Assembly: GCA_036389335.1 (NCBI GenBank)
Contig: DASVQC010000050.1
Coordinates: forward strand, 83,029-147,028
DNA: 64,000 bases
Source: JAIVGV01 sp036389335
GTDB lineage: Bacteria > Acidobacteriota > Blastocatellia > Pyrinomonadales > Pyrinomonadaceae
Direction: 5' to 3'
The notes under the pieces are model-generated. The model made no database searches. It saw nothing but the letters and a program-made list of their open reading frames with translations, and had not been told where the DNA came from. The translations under genes and the position numbers were made by a program. This document shows, in pieces, positions 8,332-17,000 of the stretch. Each line of letters begins with the position of its first letter. Positions within the stretch are counted from its first letter, which is position 1.

Positions 8332-9459
8332 ATGACGGCATCGGCATTTCGGAGAGTGTTTGAGATGTTCGAGCGGCGGCACGAAGCGTTCGAGCGGCGG
8401 CACGGAATTTTTGAAAAGTCCCGAGCCTATAAACATCGCGCCCCTACGACGCCGACCGCGCTGACCGCGACGCTCATCCTCATCTGTGCGTCTCTCACCC
8501 TCACCCCGCCGCGCGCAGACGCGCAGACGCGCCGCAAGCCGCGCCCCGCGCCCAAGCCCGCCACGAAGGCCGCGTCGAAGGGCGCGGCGAGGCCGAGCGC
8601 CGCGCCCGCTCAGGCGAGCGCCGCCGCCGCGAAAACGATCAGCGTCGCCACCGGGCCGAACGCCGTCGTCTGGCTGGACGAAGTGCGGCGCGGGGCGGCG
8701 GACGAGCAGGGGCGTCTCGAACTCAAAAACGTCTCGCCCGGTCGCCACACCCTGCGCGTCCGCGCCGCGGGCTTCGGCGAGCGCGCGATCCAACTCCTCC
8801 CGGCGCAGCGCGGTCGCGTCGAAGTGAAACTCGCGCCGACGACCGACGAGGCGGAGCTCGCGTTCCAGCAGGCCGAAGCGTCGCGCGAAAAGGCGACGGC
8901 GGAATCGCGCAAGGGCGCGGTCGAACTCTACCGCCGCGCGATCACCCTGCGCCCGCGCTACGCGGCGGCGCGCGTCGGGCTCGCGCGCACGCTCTCGGAG
9001 CTGGGCGAGTTCGACGCGGCGCTCGCCGAGGTGGAGGAGGTGAGGAAGTACCGCGCCGTCTACCCCGAGGCGTCGGCGGTCGAGGGGCGCATCCTCCACT
9101 CCTCGGGCGACGACGCGGGCGCGCTCGAAGCCTACGCGCGCGCCGTCCGCGAGGCGCGCGGCTTCCAGCCCGAGGCGCACACCGGCACGGGCGTCATCCT
9201 GCAAGAGCGCGGCGACTACGCGGGCGCAGCCGCCGCCTTCCGCAAAGCCGTCGCGCAGCTCTCCGACACGGAGCCGGTCTTGTACCAACTTCTGGGCGAG
9301 GCGCTGGAGAAGCAGGAGAAGTACAAGGAGGCCGTCGCGGCTTACGAGAAATATTTAGAGCTAGCCCCGCAGGGCAAGCTCGCGCCCGCCATCGAGTCGA
9401 TCATCGACCAGCTCCGCAAGCAGGCCGCCGAGCAGGAGCAGCCCCCGCCCGCCGCCTAG
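8332..9459 (+). CDS. PEGA and TPR repeat secreted protein, module copy A
   Basis: 375 aa. An unusual N-terminus repeats FERRHEAFERRHGIFE, then comes a hydrophobic signal segment (LTATLILICASLTL), a Lys/Pro/Ala-rich linker, a PEGA domain at about residues 103-170 (VVWLDEVRRG, then GRHTLRVRAAGF), and four or five TPRs to the C-terminus. PEGA domains are small surface-associated beta folds. It starts 5 nt after the transglycosylase stop and probably forms an operon with it. The paralog at 23092-24174 lacks the FERRHE duplication, so the true start here could lie a little downstream. Confidence 0.85.
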   Translation: MTASAFRRVFEMFERRHEAFERRHGIFEKSRAYKHRAPTTPTALTATLILICASLTLTPPRADAQTRRKPRPAPKPATKAASKGAARPSAAPAQASAAAAKTISVATGPNAVVWLDEVRRGAADEQGRLELKNVSPGRHTLRVRAAGFGERAIQLLPAQRGRVEVKLAPTTDEAELAFQQAEASREKATAESRKGAVELYRRAITLRPRYAAARVGLARTLSELGEFDAALAEVEEVRKYRAVYPEASAVEGRILHSSGDDAGALEAYARAVREARGFQPEAHTGTGVILQERGDYAGAAAAFRKAVAQLSDTEPVLYQLLGEALEKQEKYKEAVAAYEKYLELAPQGKLAPAIESIIDQLRKQAAEQEQPPPAA

Positions 9460-9598
9460 TTAACACTCCGACCCCGCGGCGCGTCATTCACGAAGACGGC
9501 GAACAGGCGGGAGCCCGCGAGGCCCGCCGCGACGCCGCCGTCGGGCGCGCGCCGCCGCGCCCCTCGCCCGCTCGCCACTCTCGCACGAGGAGAAATTT

Positions 9599-11338
9599 AT
9601 GAGGCACCGTTCGAGAGCCGCGCGCGGGGCGTTCACCGCCCTCGCGCTGCTCGTCTCTTGTTTCGCGCCGACGCTCCGGGCCGTCCAGCCCGCGCGCGCC
9701 GGGAAGTCTGACTTCAACCGCGTCTTCACCGAGAGATTTAATTCGGTCGGCGTCGAGAATCGAAACGGCCGCACGGAGGTGCAGGCGTGGGACGACGCAC
9801 GCCTGCGTGTCGTGGCTTCGCGGCAGCCCGACGCGACGACCGACGCGCCGGTGCGTTTTGAGACCCCCGCGCCGGGCGCGTTGAAGATCGTCGTCAGCCC
9901 CGCCGACGCCGCCGTCAACCTCTCGATCTTCGTCCCCGCTCACGTCGGCTTAAACGTCGAGGGCGGCAAGGGGGACGTGACGATCAAAGGCCCCTCCGGC
10001 TCGGTCTCGGTCGAGACCGACGCGGGCAGCATCTCGCTCCTCCTGCCCGCGTCGGCTGGCGCGAACCTTTCCCTGCGCGCCACCGAGGGGGCCATCACGT
10101 CGCGCCTGCCGGTCGTCTTCTTCGGCCCCATCAACGCCCACAGCCTCGACGGGCGGACGGGGCAGGGCGGCCCGCCCGTCATCCTGCGCAGCGCGCGCGG
10201 CTCCATCGACGTTCAGCCATACGCCCCCGCGCGCCCCCTCCCGGCTGATGGCCGCATGGCCGGCGTGGGCGCGGGCGACATGAAGGGCGGGGCGAGCGCC
10301 GTCAAGTCGTCGCACGACGTGCGCGCCGCCGACGCGGGCGGCGACAACGCGGGCGGCCCCGCGCCCGGCGGCGCGGACGGCGCGGCGCAGACGAGCGCGC
10401 CGGGGGGCGCGTCGCAGGGCGACGGCCCGTCAGCCGACGCGGGCGCGGCGAAGCTCGACGAGTCGGGCGAGGAGGTTCTCAAGGTCGAGTCGCGCACGGT
10501 GCACCTGAACGTCAAGGTCACGGACGCGGCGGGCAAGCTCCTGCCCGATCTGACGCGGGCCGACTTTCAGGTCTTCGAGCACAAGCAGGAGCAGGAGATC
10601 GTCAGCTTCGAGCCGATCACCGCGCCCGTCAACCTCGTCCTCCTGCTCGACTTGAGCGGCAGCACGAAAGACCGCATGAAGATCATGAAGCGGGCGGCCA
10701 AGAAGTTCATCGACTCGCTGAGCCCCAACACGCGGATTTCGGTGGCGGGGTTCACGCGCAAGCTCGTCGTCATCTCCGGCTTCACCGCCGACCGCAAGCT
10801 GCTCAAAGACCGCATCGACGACGTGAAGAACTTCCGCACGGGCACGGCCTTCTACGACTCCATGTGGTCGGCGCTCGATCTCTTCCGCGAGACCGAGGGG
10901 CAGCGCAAGGCGGTCGTCGTCCTCTCCGACGGCGTGGACAACTCCCTCTCTTACGACGACTTCACGGCGCGCCACCCGTTCGACGAGCTGCTCGCCCGCA
11001 TCGTCCAGGAGGACGTGACGATCTACCCGATCTACTTCGACACGGAGTACGAGGTGACGGTCAAGCGCAGGGGGCGGGACTCGCACGAGGCTTACCTCAC
11101 GGCGCGGCAGCAGCTACAGAAGATCGCCGACAGCGCGGGCGGCACGCTCTTCAAGGCCGAGCGCGCCGAAGATTTGGAGGGCGTCTACCAGCGCGTCGCC
11201 TCGGAGCTTCAGATGCTCTACAGCGTGGCCTACAACCCGAAGGACAAGAACTACGGCGGCGAGTGGCGCGACGTGAGCGTGAGCGTCAGGCGGCAGCAGG
11301 CGCGGGCGCGCACCAAGCCCGGCTACTACGCGAAGTAG
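9599..11338 (+). CDS. Secreted VWA-domain protein (acidobacterial VWFA-related type)
   Basis: 579 aa with GAGGAGA 7 nt before the ATG. Signal peptide at 1-30. Residues ~40-210 are a beta-rich region starting FNSVGVENRNGRTEVQAWDD, resembling DUF4097-type adhesin repeats. A Gly/Ala/Asp-rich disordered linker follows. The VWA domain (about 345-560) begins VLLLDLSGSTKD with a complete DxSxS metal site and continues with VVVLSDGVDN. This architecture is very common in Acidobacteriota; the ligand is unknown. The strong promoter just downstream belongs to the following non-coding locus. Confidence 0.88.
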   Translation: MRHRSRAARGAFTALALLVSCFAPTLRAVQPARAGKSDFNRVFTERFNSVGVENRNGRTEVQAWDDARLRVVASRQPDATTDAPVRFETPAPGALKIVVSPADAAVNLSIFVPAHVGLNVEGGKGDVTIKGPSGSVSVETDAGSISLLLPASAGANLSLRATEGAITSRLPVVFFGPINAHSLDGRTGQGGPPVILRSARGSIDVQPYAPARPLPADGRMAGVGAGDMKGGASAVKSSHDVRAADAGGDNAGGPAPGGADGAAQTSAPGGASQGDGPSADAGAAKLDESGEEVLKVESRTVHLNVKVTDAAGKLLPDLTRADFQVFEHKQEQEIVSFEPITAPVNLVLLLDLSGSTKDRMKIMKRAAKKFIDSLSPNTRISVAGFTRKLVVISGFTADRKLLKDRIDDVKNFRTGTAFYDSMWSALDLFRETEGQRKAVVVLSDGVDNSLSYDDFTARHPFDELLARIVQEDVTIYPIYFDTEYEVTVKRRGRDSHEAYLTARQQLQKIADSAGGTLFKAERAEDLEGVYQRVASELQMLYSVAYNPKDKNYGGEWRDVSVSVRRQQARARTKPGYYAK

Positions 11339-11375
11339 TCGGGGCGACAGACGGCATTCGCACATATCAATTATG

Positions 11376-11404
11376 TTGCTTGCTTCAGTTTCTTGCTTTA
11401 GAAT
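11376..11404 (+). promoter_or_regulatory. Sigma70-type promoter driving the structured RNA
   Basis: TTGCTT (11376-11381), 17-nt spacer, TAGAAT (11399-11404). It points into a 430-nt non-coding stretch, so transcription should start near 11411. Confidence 0.7.
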
Positions 11405-11410
11405 ACGCCG

Positions 11411-11881
11411 CGAAGCGGGACACTTCCCGCTAGGAGGTGAACCCTGAACAAGCTCGTAAGTAAGCTTGTCTCACACCTAGTGAGAAAGTCCCGGAGCTTA
11501 AAGTGCAGACAGGGACGGGACAGTTTACCGTCATAGCGTATCGGTTACTCCTGTCTTGCCACGAGAACTAGCTAGCTCGTGCATCCAAGCAATCGCCAAC
11601 TACGTTTGCGATTGCCGGTATGGAAGTTTTATCAGCGCAGACGCCATCTCGGATAGCCGATGACGCCGCTGCAACGCAGCCGCCTCATCACTGCTCGACA
11701 TTGCCTTTGCTTACTGTCGAATCTTCCTGACCTTTAGGCAAAACGCTATCGTTGGGAATATCCCTAGTCCATTTGTTCGCGACGAATGGGAAGGATAGTC
11801 CCCCATCGTTAAGGGCTGAGGGCAACGCCCTTATCCTAAAATGCAAAAGGACGCTCTCGTTGAGAGCGTCCTTTTGCATTT
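11411..11881 (+). ncRNA. Candidate large structured RNA (unclassified)
   Basis: Roughly 470 nt with no credible reading frame, lower GC than its surroundings, a good promoter in front and a perfect hairpin at the end. Perfect stems I can pair by eye: 11414-11419/11426-11431; 11448-11454/11463-11469; 11469-11474/11480-11485; 11508-11513/11550-11555 enclosing 11514-11518/11528-11532; 11561-11565/11576-11580; 11589-11596/11608-11615; 11695-11700/11715-11720; 11769-11773/11785-11789; 11811-11816/11827-11832. A further stem 11754-11763/11793-11802 has one mismatch. I compared it mentally with RNase P RNA, tmRNA, 6S, group I and group II introns and it did not fit. Strand is inferred from the promoter. 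It could be a known class I do not recognise. Confidence 0.6.
11839..11881. terminator. Perfect 20-bp hairpin between convergent transcripts
   Basis: Arms AAATGCAAAAGGACGCTCTC and its exact complement, with a 3-nt loop. It ends the candidate RNA on the plus strand and lies 24 bp after the stop of the regulator gene on the minus strand, so it can serve as a bidirectional terminator, although neither side has a long T run. Confidence 0.75.
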
Positions 11882-11904
11882 GCAGGTCTCGAAGGAGGGC
11901 TTCA

Positions 11905-14043
11905 TTAGGTCGGCGGCTTGTCTGCATCACGATAACTGTCGAGCTTGCGGTAGAGGGTCTTGCGACCGATGCCGAGGGTGCGCGCGGCGCGCGACTTGTC
12001 GCCGGAGGTGTAGTCGAGGGTGGCTTCGATGGCGCGGCGCTCGATCTCGTCCATCGTGGCGGGCACTTCGAGTTCGAGCTTGACGGTGCGCCCCTCCTTG
12101 GCGGCGCGCGCGCGGGTGGTGCGGGTGCGCGCGCGCTCTTCGAGGACGGGGCGGTGGACGGCCTCGGGCAGATCGGCGAGCTCGATCTGGCGGCCCGAGG
12201 CGATGATCACGGCGCGCTCGATGGCGTTCTCAAGCTCGCGCACGTTGCCGGGCCAGTCGTAGCCGACGAGGGCCTGAAGCGCGTCGCGCGAGATGCCGGA
12301 GACGAAGCGCCCGGTCTTCTGCTTGTAGTGTTCGAGGAAGTGGAAGACCAGCGGGTGGATGTCCTCGCGGCGCTCGCGCAAGGGCGGCAGGCGCACGGGG
12401 AAGACCGACAGGCGGTAGTAGAGGTCGCGCCGGAACGTCCCCTGCTCGACGGCCTTTTCCAGATCGACGTTCGACGCGGCGATGACCCTCACGTCGGTCT
12501 TGACCACCTCGTTGCCGCCGACGCGCGTGAACTCCCCGTCCTGCAACACGCGCAGGAGGTTCACCTGCGCCGACAGGCTCATCTCGCCGATCTCGTCGAG
12601 GAAGAGCGTGCCCGCGTCGGCGTCCTCGAACTTGCCGCGCCGGCGCGCGCGCGCGTCCGTGAACGCCCCCTTCTCGTGGCCGAACAGCTCGGATTCGAGC
12701 AGCGTCTCGGGGATCGCCCCGCAGTTGAGTTTGACGTAGGCGCGCTCGCGGCGCTGCGAGTTGTAGTGGATGAGGTTGGCGAGGAGTTCCTTGCCCGTGC
12801 CGCTCTCGCCCTGAATGAGCACGCTCGTCTGCGTGTCGGCGACGTTCAGGGCCAACTCGATGGCGCGGCGGATCGCGGGGGCCTGTCCGATGATGCGATC
12901 CTCGGCGTGGCGCTGGTGCAAGACCGAGCGCAGGCGCAGCACCTCCGCCGAGAGTTGATCGCGCTCCAAGGCGGTCCCGATCTGATCGGCGATGCCCTCG
13001 ACGAGCTTGGTCTCGTGCGCGTCGAACCCCGCGCGCGGCTTGCTCCAGACGAGCCCGAGCAGGCCGAAGGTGCTGCCGCCGATGTGTACGGGCGAGACGA
13101 GCGCGGCGCGCCCGCCGAGCACGGCGTTGAAGGCGATGCGGATCGGGAGCGGCAGCGTCGTGTCCAGAACCTCCAGCGTCTTGTTCTCGCGCAGCAGGTC
13201 GAGCATCGCCGGGTACTCGCTGAGATCGACCGACTGCCCGTGCGCCTCGATCAGGCCGCGCACGCCCTCCACCCCCGCGTGCGGCGCGGCCTTGAAGGCG
13301 GCGAGGCTGATGGACTTGCCCGTCGGGTTGATCACGCCGAGCGCGCAGTAGTCCGCGCCGACCAAGGCGATGGCGCGCTCTAAGACGAGCGAGGTGACCT
13401 CGCCGAAGTCGGAGCTGGCGTTCAGGGCGTTCGCGATCTCAAGGAGCGCGCGCGTGCGGTGCGACTCGCGCTGCTGATCCGTGTAGAGCCGGGCGTACTG
13501 GTAGCCGACCGCGATCTGGCGCGCGACGGACTGGAGGAACGTGACCTCCTCGTCGAGCCACTTGCGCGGCGCGCGCGTCGTGTGGAGGCCGACGAGGCCG
13601 AGCACGTCGCCGCCGAGGACGACGGGGACGACGAGGAGCGAGCGCGTCTTGAGGCTCGCGGGCAGGAGGCCGATCTTGGCGTCGAGTCCGGGCGCGTCGG
13701 TGTCGTCCACGCGGATCGGCTGCGCGAGGTTGAAGCGGGCGGAGAGCTGCTCGAAATCGACGGGGATGGTCACGCCGAGGCTCGAAGGCACGTCCTCGCC
13801 CGCGCGCCACTCGTGGCTGATGCGGAGTTCGCCGCCCGCGTCGAGCTGGATCACGTCGCAGCGGTCGGCGCGCATCATCCTGCCCAGTTCGGAGACGATG
13901 GCCTGGAGGAAGCGGTTGAGATCGATCTCGGAGTGGACGGTGGGCACGAGGCGGTTGATGATCGCCTCGCGCGCCTCGTGCATCTGCACGCGGCGTTCGA
14001 GCGAGAGGTCCGGGCCGCCGTCGATGGTGGTGGATGAAGACAA
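11905..14043 (-). CDS. Sigma54-type enhancer-binding regulator (GAF-GAF-AAA-Fis)
   Basis: 712 aa. Two GAF domains (about residues 20-190 and 200-360), then an AAA+ domain with Walker A GESGTGKE, ELFGHEKGAFTDA, Walker B FLDEIGEM, and arginine-finger region FRRDLYYRLSVFPVRLPPLR. The C-terminus is a Fis-type HTH (KSRAARTLGIGRKTLYRKL). The sigma54-contact loop reads GAFTDA rather than GAFTGA, a variant seen in some family members. GAF domains suggest a small-molecule or redox signal. The assigned start is TTG; the next in-frame Met is 20 residues later. It is monocistronic with its own promoter, so its target genes are not obvious. Confidence 0.9.
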   Translation of the reverse strand: MSSSTTIDGGPDLSLERRVQMHEAREAIINRLVPTVHSEIDLNRFLQAIVSELGRMMRADRCDVIQLDAGGELRISHEWRAGEDVPSSLGVTIPVDFEQLSARFNLAQPIRVDDTDAPGLDAKIGLLPASLKTRSLLVVPVVLGGDVLGLVGLHTTRAPRKWLDEEVTFLQSVARQIAVGYQYARLYTDQQRESHRTRALLEIANALNASSDFGEVTSLVLERAIALVGADYCALGVINPTGKSISLAAFKAAPHAGVEGVRGLIEAHGQSVDLSEYPAMLDLLRENKTLEVLDTTLPLPIRIAFNAVLGGRAALVSPVHIGGSTFGLLGLVWSKPRAGFDAHETKLVEGIADQIGTALERDQLSAEVLRLRSVLHQRHAEDRIIGQAPAIRRAIELALNVADTQTSVLIQGESGTGKELLANLIHYNSQRRERAYVKLNCGAIPETLLESELFGHEKGAFTDARARRRGKFEDADAGTLFLDEIGEMSLSAQVNLLRVLQDGEFTRVGGNEVVKTDVRVIAASNVDLEKAVEQGTFRRDLYYRLSVFPVRLPPLRERREDIHPLVFHFLEHYKQKTGRFVSGISRDALQALVGYDWPGNVRELENAIERAVIIASGRQIELADLPEAVHRPVLEERARTRTTRARAAKEGRTVKLELEVPATMDEIERRAIEATLDYTSGDKSRAARTLGIGRKTLYRKLDSYRDADKPPT

Positions 14044-14135
14044 GCTAGGTTGATCGTTCCGCCGTTTACGAATCAGTGCGCGCGTCCGCGGTCGGGGTGC
14101 GGCGCGTTCGTCGCGAGAGAGTCAGTGTGAGTCGA

Positions 14136-14165
14136 ATGATAGCGAAGCGCGCGGCACGTTGCCAA
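14136..14165 (-). promoter_or_regulatory. Sigma70-type promoter of the enhancer-binding regulator gene
   Basis: Minus-strand TTGGCA (14165-14160) and TATCAT (14141-14136) with an 18-nt spacer, about 95 nt before the regulator start. Confidence 0.6.
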
Positions 14166-14191
14166 GCTCAAGCGATGATGACGTCAGAAAC

Positions 14192-14258
14192 ACCTAGCGC
14201 CCCCGGCGGCCTTTGCGTGAAAAATAATTCTCACGCGAGGTCGCCGGAGGCGCTAGGT
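14192..14258. repeat. Long imperfect palindrome, possible terminator or MITE-like element
   Basis: Arms of 28-29 nt with a 10-nt AT-rich loop; the outer 10 bp (ACCTAGCGCC) and the inner GCGTGA pair perfectly, with small bulges between. It lies 28 bp beyond the stop of the lytic transglycosylase gene and could end that transcript. The size and symmetry would also suit a small non-autonomous repeat. Confidence 0.65.
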
Positions 14259-14286
14259 AAATTCGGGAGGGCCGGCGGCGGGGGGC

Positions 14287-14940
14287 TTACTCGGCGGCTG
14301 CGGAGTCGTCCACGGTGAGGTGGAAGACGGCGCGGGCGTCTTCGGGCTGGAGGACGGGGTGGTAGGTCTTGCCGTAGTTCGTGGTGATCTTGCGGACGTA
14401 GTTCTCGGTCTCGGGGAACGGCGGCACGCCCTTGTACTTATCGACGTTGCCCTCGCCCGCGTTGTAGCCCGCGAGCGCGAGCGTCACGTCGCCGTCGAAG
14501 CGCTTGAGCAAGACGCGCAGGTACTTCGTGCCCGCCTCGACGTTCTTCTGCACGTCGTTCGCGTCGTCGCAGCCGAAGCGCTTGGCGGTTCCCGGCATCA
14601 ACTGCATCAGCCCCTGCGCGCCGACGCCCGACTTCGCGTCCGAGACGTAGCGCGACTCCTGGAGGATGACGGCGTGGATGAGGCGCGGATCGATGCCGTA
14701 CTTGTCGCCCGCCTTGAAGATGATCTGATCGAGGGAGGCGTCGCCGGACGTGGGCACGTCCGACGGGATCAGGAGCGGCGCGTTCGGGTCGAGCGCGGCG
14801 AGCGCCTTCGCCGTGACGGTCGGCGCGAAGGTCTTGAAGAAGGGGATGTCGGTGATGTTAGCGAGGACGAAAAGGGCGAAGACGGTGATGACCGAGGCCT
14901 TGAAAGAGCGGATGTGGGGGACACGTCGAGTGATCTGCAT
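14287..14940 (-). CDS. Small membrane-anchored lytic transglycosylase
   Basis: 217 aa. N-terminal signal anchor (FKASVITVFALFVLANI). The GH23 SLT domain spans about residues 75-190: IDPRLIHAVILQESRYVSDA with catalytic Glu in QES, GAQGLMQLMPGTA, and LALAGYNAGEGNV. It should cleave peptidoglycan glycan strands at the outer face of the inner membrane. It is much shorter than the two TPR-type enzymes elsewhere in the window and lacks their repeat domain. A palindrome after the stop could be its terminator. Confidence 0.9.
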   Translation of the reverse strand: MQITRRVPHIRSFKASVITVFALFVLANITDIPFFKTFAPTVTAKALAALDPNAPLLIPSDVPTSGDASLDQIIFKAGDKYGIDPRLIHAVILQESRYVSDAKSGVGAQGLMQLMPGTAKRFGCDDANDVQKNVEAGTKYLRVLLKRFDGDVTLALAGYNAGEGNVDKYKGVPPFPETENYVRKITTNYGKTYHPVLQPEDARAVFHLTVDDSAAAE

Positions 14941-15409
14941 TCGGTTCGATCTCCATGTGAGCTGACCGGTCGGGTCAACGGTTGCGGCGACGTTCTCGTC
15001 GCAAAGGTTGTCGCGGCTTGGGGGCTGCGCATGGTCGAAACGATTGCCAAAGAGCGAATCATTGAGACCGTGAATAGGATGGGCTCGATTGCGATTCGGT
15101 TGCCCCGCGCGGACGGATTCTATGCGACTAACCCCTTCAACTGTCTGGCTTTAGGGCACACGCCGCAAGCTCTGATATAACTACGTTTGGACGCCTTCGC
15201 GGGTCGCCCGCCCGGCACGGTGATTTGATTCTGACTGTTTCGCGTATCGAATGCGGTCGAAAAAAGTCTCCCCGACGGTAAAAAATTTTCGGGCTCGGAG
15301 GCTCCGATTGCGGAGCGGTGGTGATGCGGATGCGTTTGCGCTGCCGCCGCGGCGGCTCTTATACTCTCAACCGTTTCCCGAAAACTTTTAGGAGCGACTT
15401 TTAACGGGT
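14941..15409. other. Intergenic region between divergent genes
   Basis: About 470 bp between the transglycosylase and fmdB genes. The only element I see is the fmdB promoter near its right end. No conserved reading frame or clear RNA structure was found. Confidence 0.5.
15336..15365 (+). promoter_or_regulatory. Sigma70-type promoter of the FmdB-family gene
   Basis: TTGCGC (15336-15341), 18-nt spacer, TATACT (15360-15365), 45 bp before the start codon. Confidence 0.55.
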
Positions 15410-15778
15410 ATGCCGATCTACGAATACGCTTGTCAGAAGTGCGGCGCGCACGTCGAGATTTTGCAGAAGCTCGGCGACAAGCCGCTGACGAAGTGCAAGA
15501 AGTGCGGCGGTCGTTTGGAGAAGCAGTGGTCTACTTCCGGCATCCAGTTCAAAGGATCGGGCTGGTACGTCACCGACTACGCGCGCCAGGGATCGGAGAA
15601 GAAGTCGGACGAGGCCGGCGACTCCAAGGCGGAGGCGAAGACGGAGAGTAAGTCGGAGGGTAAGTCGGAGGGTAAGTCGGAGGGCAAGCCCGCGGCCAAG
15701 TCGGGGGCCGCTAAAAGCGGCGACGAAAAGAAAACCCCGAAAGCAACTTCGACATCAAAGGGCGCGAGTAAAGACTGA
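15410..15778 (+). CDS. FmdB-family zinc ribbon protein
   Basis: 122 aa. The N-terminal MPIYEYACQKCG with Cys 8, 11, 29 and 32 is the zinc ribbon of the FmdB/CxxC regulatory family, whose role is poorly defined. After residue ~60 the protein becomes a Lys/Ser/Glu low-complexity tail with tandem SEGK units encoded by a short direct repeat near 15640-15690, a likely site of length variation. A VWA protein gene follows 29 nt downstream. Confidence 0.88.
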   Translation: MPIYEYACQKCGAHVEILQKLGDKPLTKCKKCGGRLEKQWSTSGIQFKGSGWYVTDYARQGSEKKSDEAGDSKAEAKTESKSEGKSEGKSEGKPAAKSGAAKSGDEKKTPKATSTSKGASKD

Positions 15779-15807
15779 AGACCTCTTCCCGGCTCGCGTT
15801 CCCCGCC

Positions 15808-16713
15808 ATGCCCAACGTCCGCCGCCATTTCCCGCTCGCCGCCGCGCTCTCCGTCGCCGCCTGCGCCGCGCTCGCCTTCGGGCAGGCGGGCCGCCGACGC
15901 GAGGCCGGATCGCGCGAGCACTCTGCGCTCCTGAACGTCACCGCGGTACGCGACGACGGATCGGGCGCGCCCGTCAACCCCTCCGAGATCGCTCTCTACG
16001 ACGACGGGCTCGAACAGAAAATCCTCAGCTTCTCGCCCGACCCCTCGCCCGCGCGCATCGTCCTCTTGGTCGATAACTCGCAGACCCTGCGCACCGACGT
16101 GCCGAAGCTCGCGCAGGTGGCGCGCGAGTTCGCCTACGAGATTTACGAGGGCGATCAGATGCTCGTCGTCGGCTACGACGAGCACGCCGAGATCATCTCC
16201 GACTGGACGGACGATCCGAAGGTGATCGAGGCTTCGCTGACGGGCCTGCGCAAGAAGGGGCAGCCGTACCTTTTCGACGCGCTGACGGCGGTCATCGGCG
16301 AGGCGCTCCGGCCCCTGACGGGCTCGGTGCGCAAGCGCGTCATCGTGCTCATCGGCGACGGGCTGGATCGCGGCAGCAAGACGAAGTTCAAGGACGCGCT
16401 CGCGGAGCTTCAGAACTCGGACATCACCGTCTACGCGATGCAGATTCCCGACCGCACGGGCGGCGCGTTCCACCGCGACCAGCCGAAGCCCTCGGAGGTC
16501 GTCCGCCAGATCGCCGAGGGGACGGGCGGGCGCGTGCTCTCGCTCGCCAACCCGCGCGAAGCCGCCAAGTCGATCTGCGACGAGCTGCGCAAGAACCGCT
16601 ACCTCCTCGCCTACGCCCCGACCTCCATCTCCTACGTCGACACGCGCCGCATCTACGTCGCCACCGACCGCGGCATCACCGCCCGCTCCAAGACGGCGCA
16701 GCCGCCTAAATAA
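15808..16713 (+). CDS. Secreted VWA-domain protein (VWFA-related type)
   Basis: 301 aa. Signal peptide (ALSVAACAALAFGQA). A short beta domain (LLNVTAVRDDGSGAPVNPSEIALYDDG) typical of acidobacterial VWFA-related proteins is followed by the VWA domain at about residues 85-270. The metal site is DNSQT, so the second Ser is Thr, a tolerated change. VIVLIGDGLDRG is the usual later strand. Ligand unknown. Transcription may be shared with fmdB. Confidence 0.85.
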   Translation: MPNVRRHFPLAAALSVAACAALAFGQAGRRREAGSREHSALLNVTAVRDDGSGAPVNPSEIALYDDGLEQKILSFSPDPSPARIVLLVDNSQTLRTDVPKLAQVAREFAYEIYEGDQMLVVGYDEHAEIISDWTDDPKVIEASLTGLRKKGQPYLFDALTAVIGEALRPLTGSVRKRVIVLIGDGLDRGSKTKFKDALAELQNSDITVYAMQIPDRTGGAFHRDQPKPSEVVRQIAEGTGGRVLSLANPREAAKSICDELRKNRYLLAYAPTSISYVDTRRIYVATDRGITARSKTAQPPK

Positions 16714-16810
16714 GTGACAGGTAAACCGTGACGGGTGACAGGAGGCTGTTAGCTCTGCTAACAGCCAACAGCTAACAGCTCCCTGTCACCCGTCACCTGT
16801 CACCCGTCAC
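16714..16810. repeat. Intergenic inverted repeat of 7-bp units (GTGACAG and TAACAGC types)
   Basis: Outer arms are tandem GTGACAG/GTGACGG units and their complement (CTGTCAC, CCGTCAC). The centre is a second nested set of heptamers (TAACAGC, CAACAGC). It lies between convergent genes and could form a long hairpin. Confidence 0.8.
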
Positions 16811-16989
16811 CGCTTTTTCGAGTAGACGTAGAACATGACGCCGATGACGGCGAGGAGGAGGAGTTCGAGCTGGGCGAAGTAGGACCAGTCGGTGAGGCCG
16901 ACTTCGTCGCGCGCGAGCGGGTAGAGGAAGAAGGTGCCGAGCAGGACGCCGGTCGTGAGCCAGATGATCTGTCGCTTCGTATCCCACAT
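16807..16989 (-). CDS. Small two-TM membrane protein
   Basis: 60 aa. Two hydrophobic segments, IIWLTTGVLLGTFFLYPLA (about 8-26) and LELLLLAVIGVMFYVYS (about 41-57), separated by a charged loop, with a Lys-Lys-Arg end. No family recognised. It starts 11 nt after the stop of the 245-aa gene and is probably in the same operon. The right arm of the heptamer repeat overlaps its last two codons. Confidence 0.65.
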   Translation of the reverse strand: MWDTKRQIIWLTTGVLLGTFFLYPLARDEVGLTDWSYFAQLELLLLAVIGVMFYVYSKKR

Positions 16990-17000
16990 GGCACCCGCCG

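Noticed and set aside
11480..11500. Resemblance of GTGAGAAAGTCCCGG to the RNase P GAGGAAAGTCCGGGC core
   Set aside because: The other universal RNase P blocks (such as the ACAGAA segment near the 3' end) are missing.
11754..11802. GGAAGGATAGTCC resembling the S element of group I introns
   Set aside because: No matching P, Q or R elements; the 5' partner strand is GGGAATATCC, which makes a plain stem.
11905..13383. Long plus-strand open frames opposite the enhancer-binding regulator, and similar ones opposite most genes
   Set aside because: Typical of high-GC DNA; they are Arg/Ala/Glu-rich and lack domains, while the opposite strand encodes clear families.
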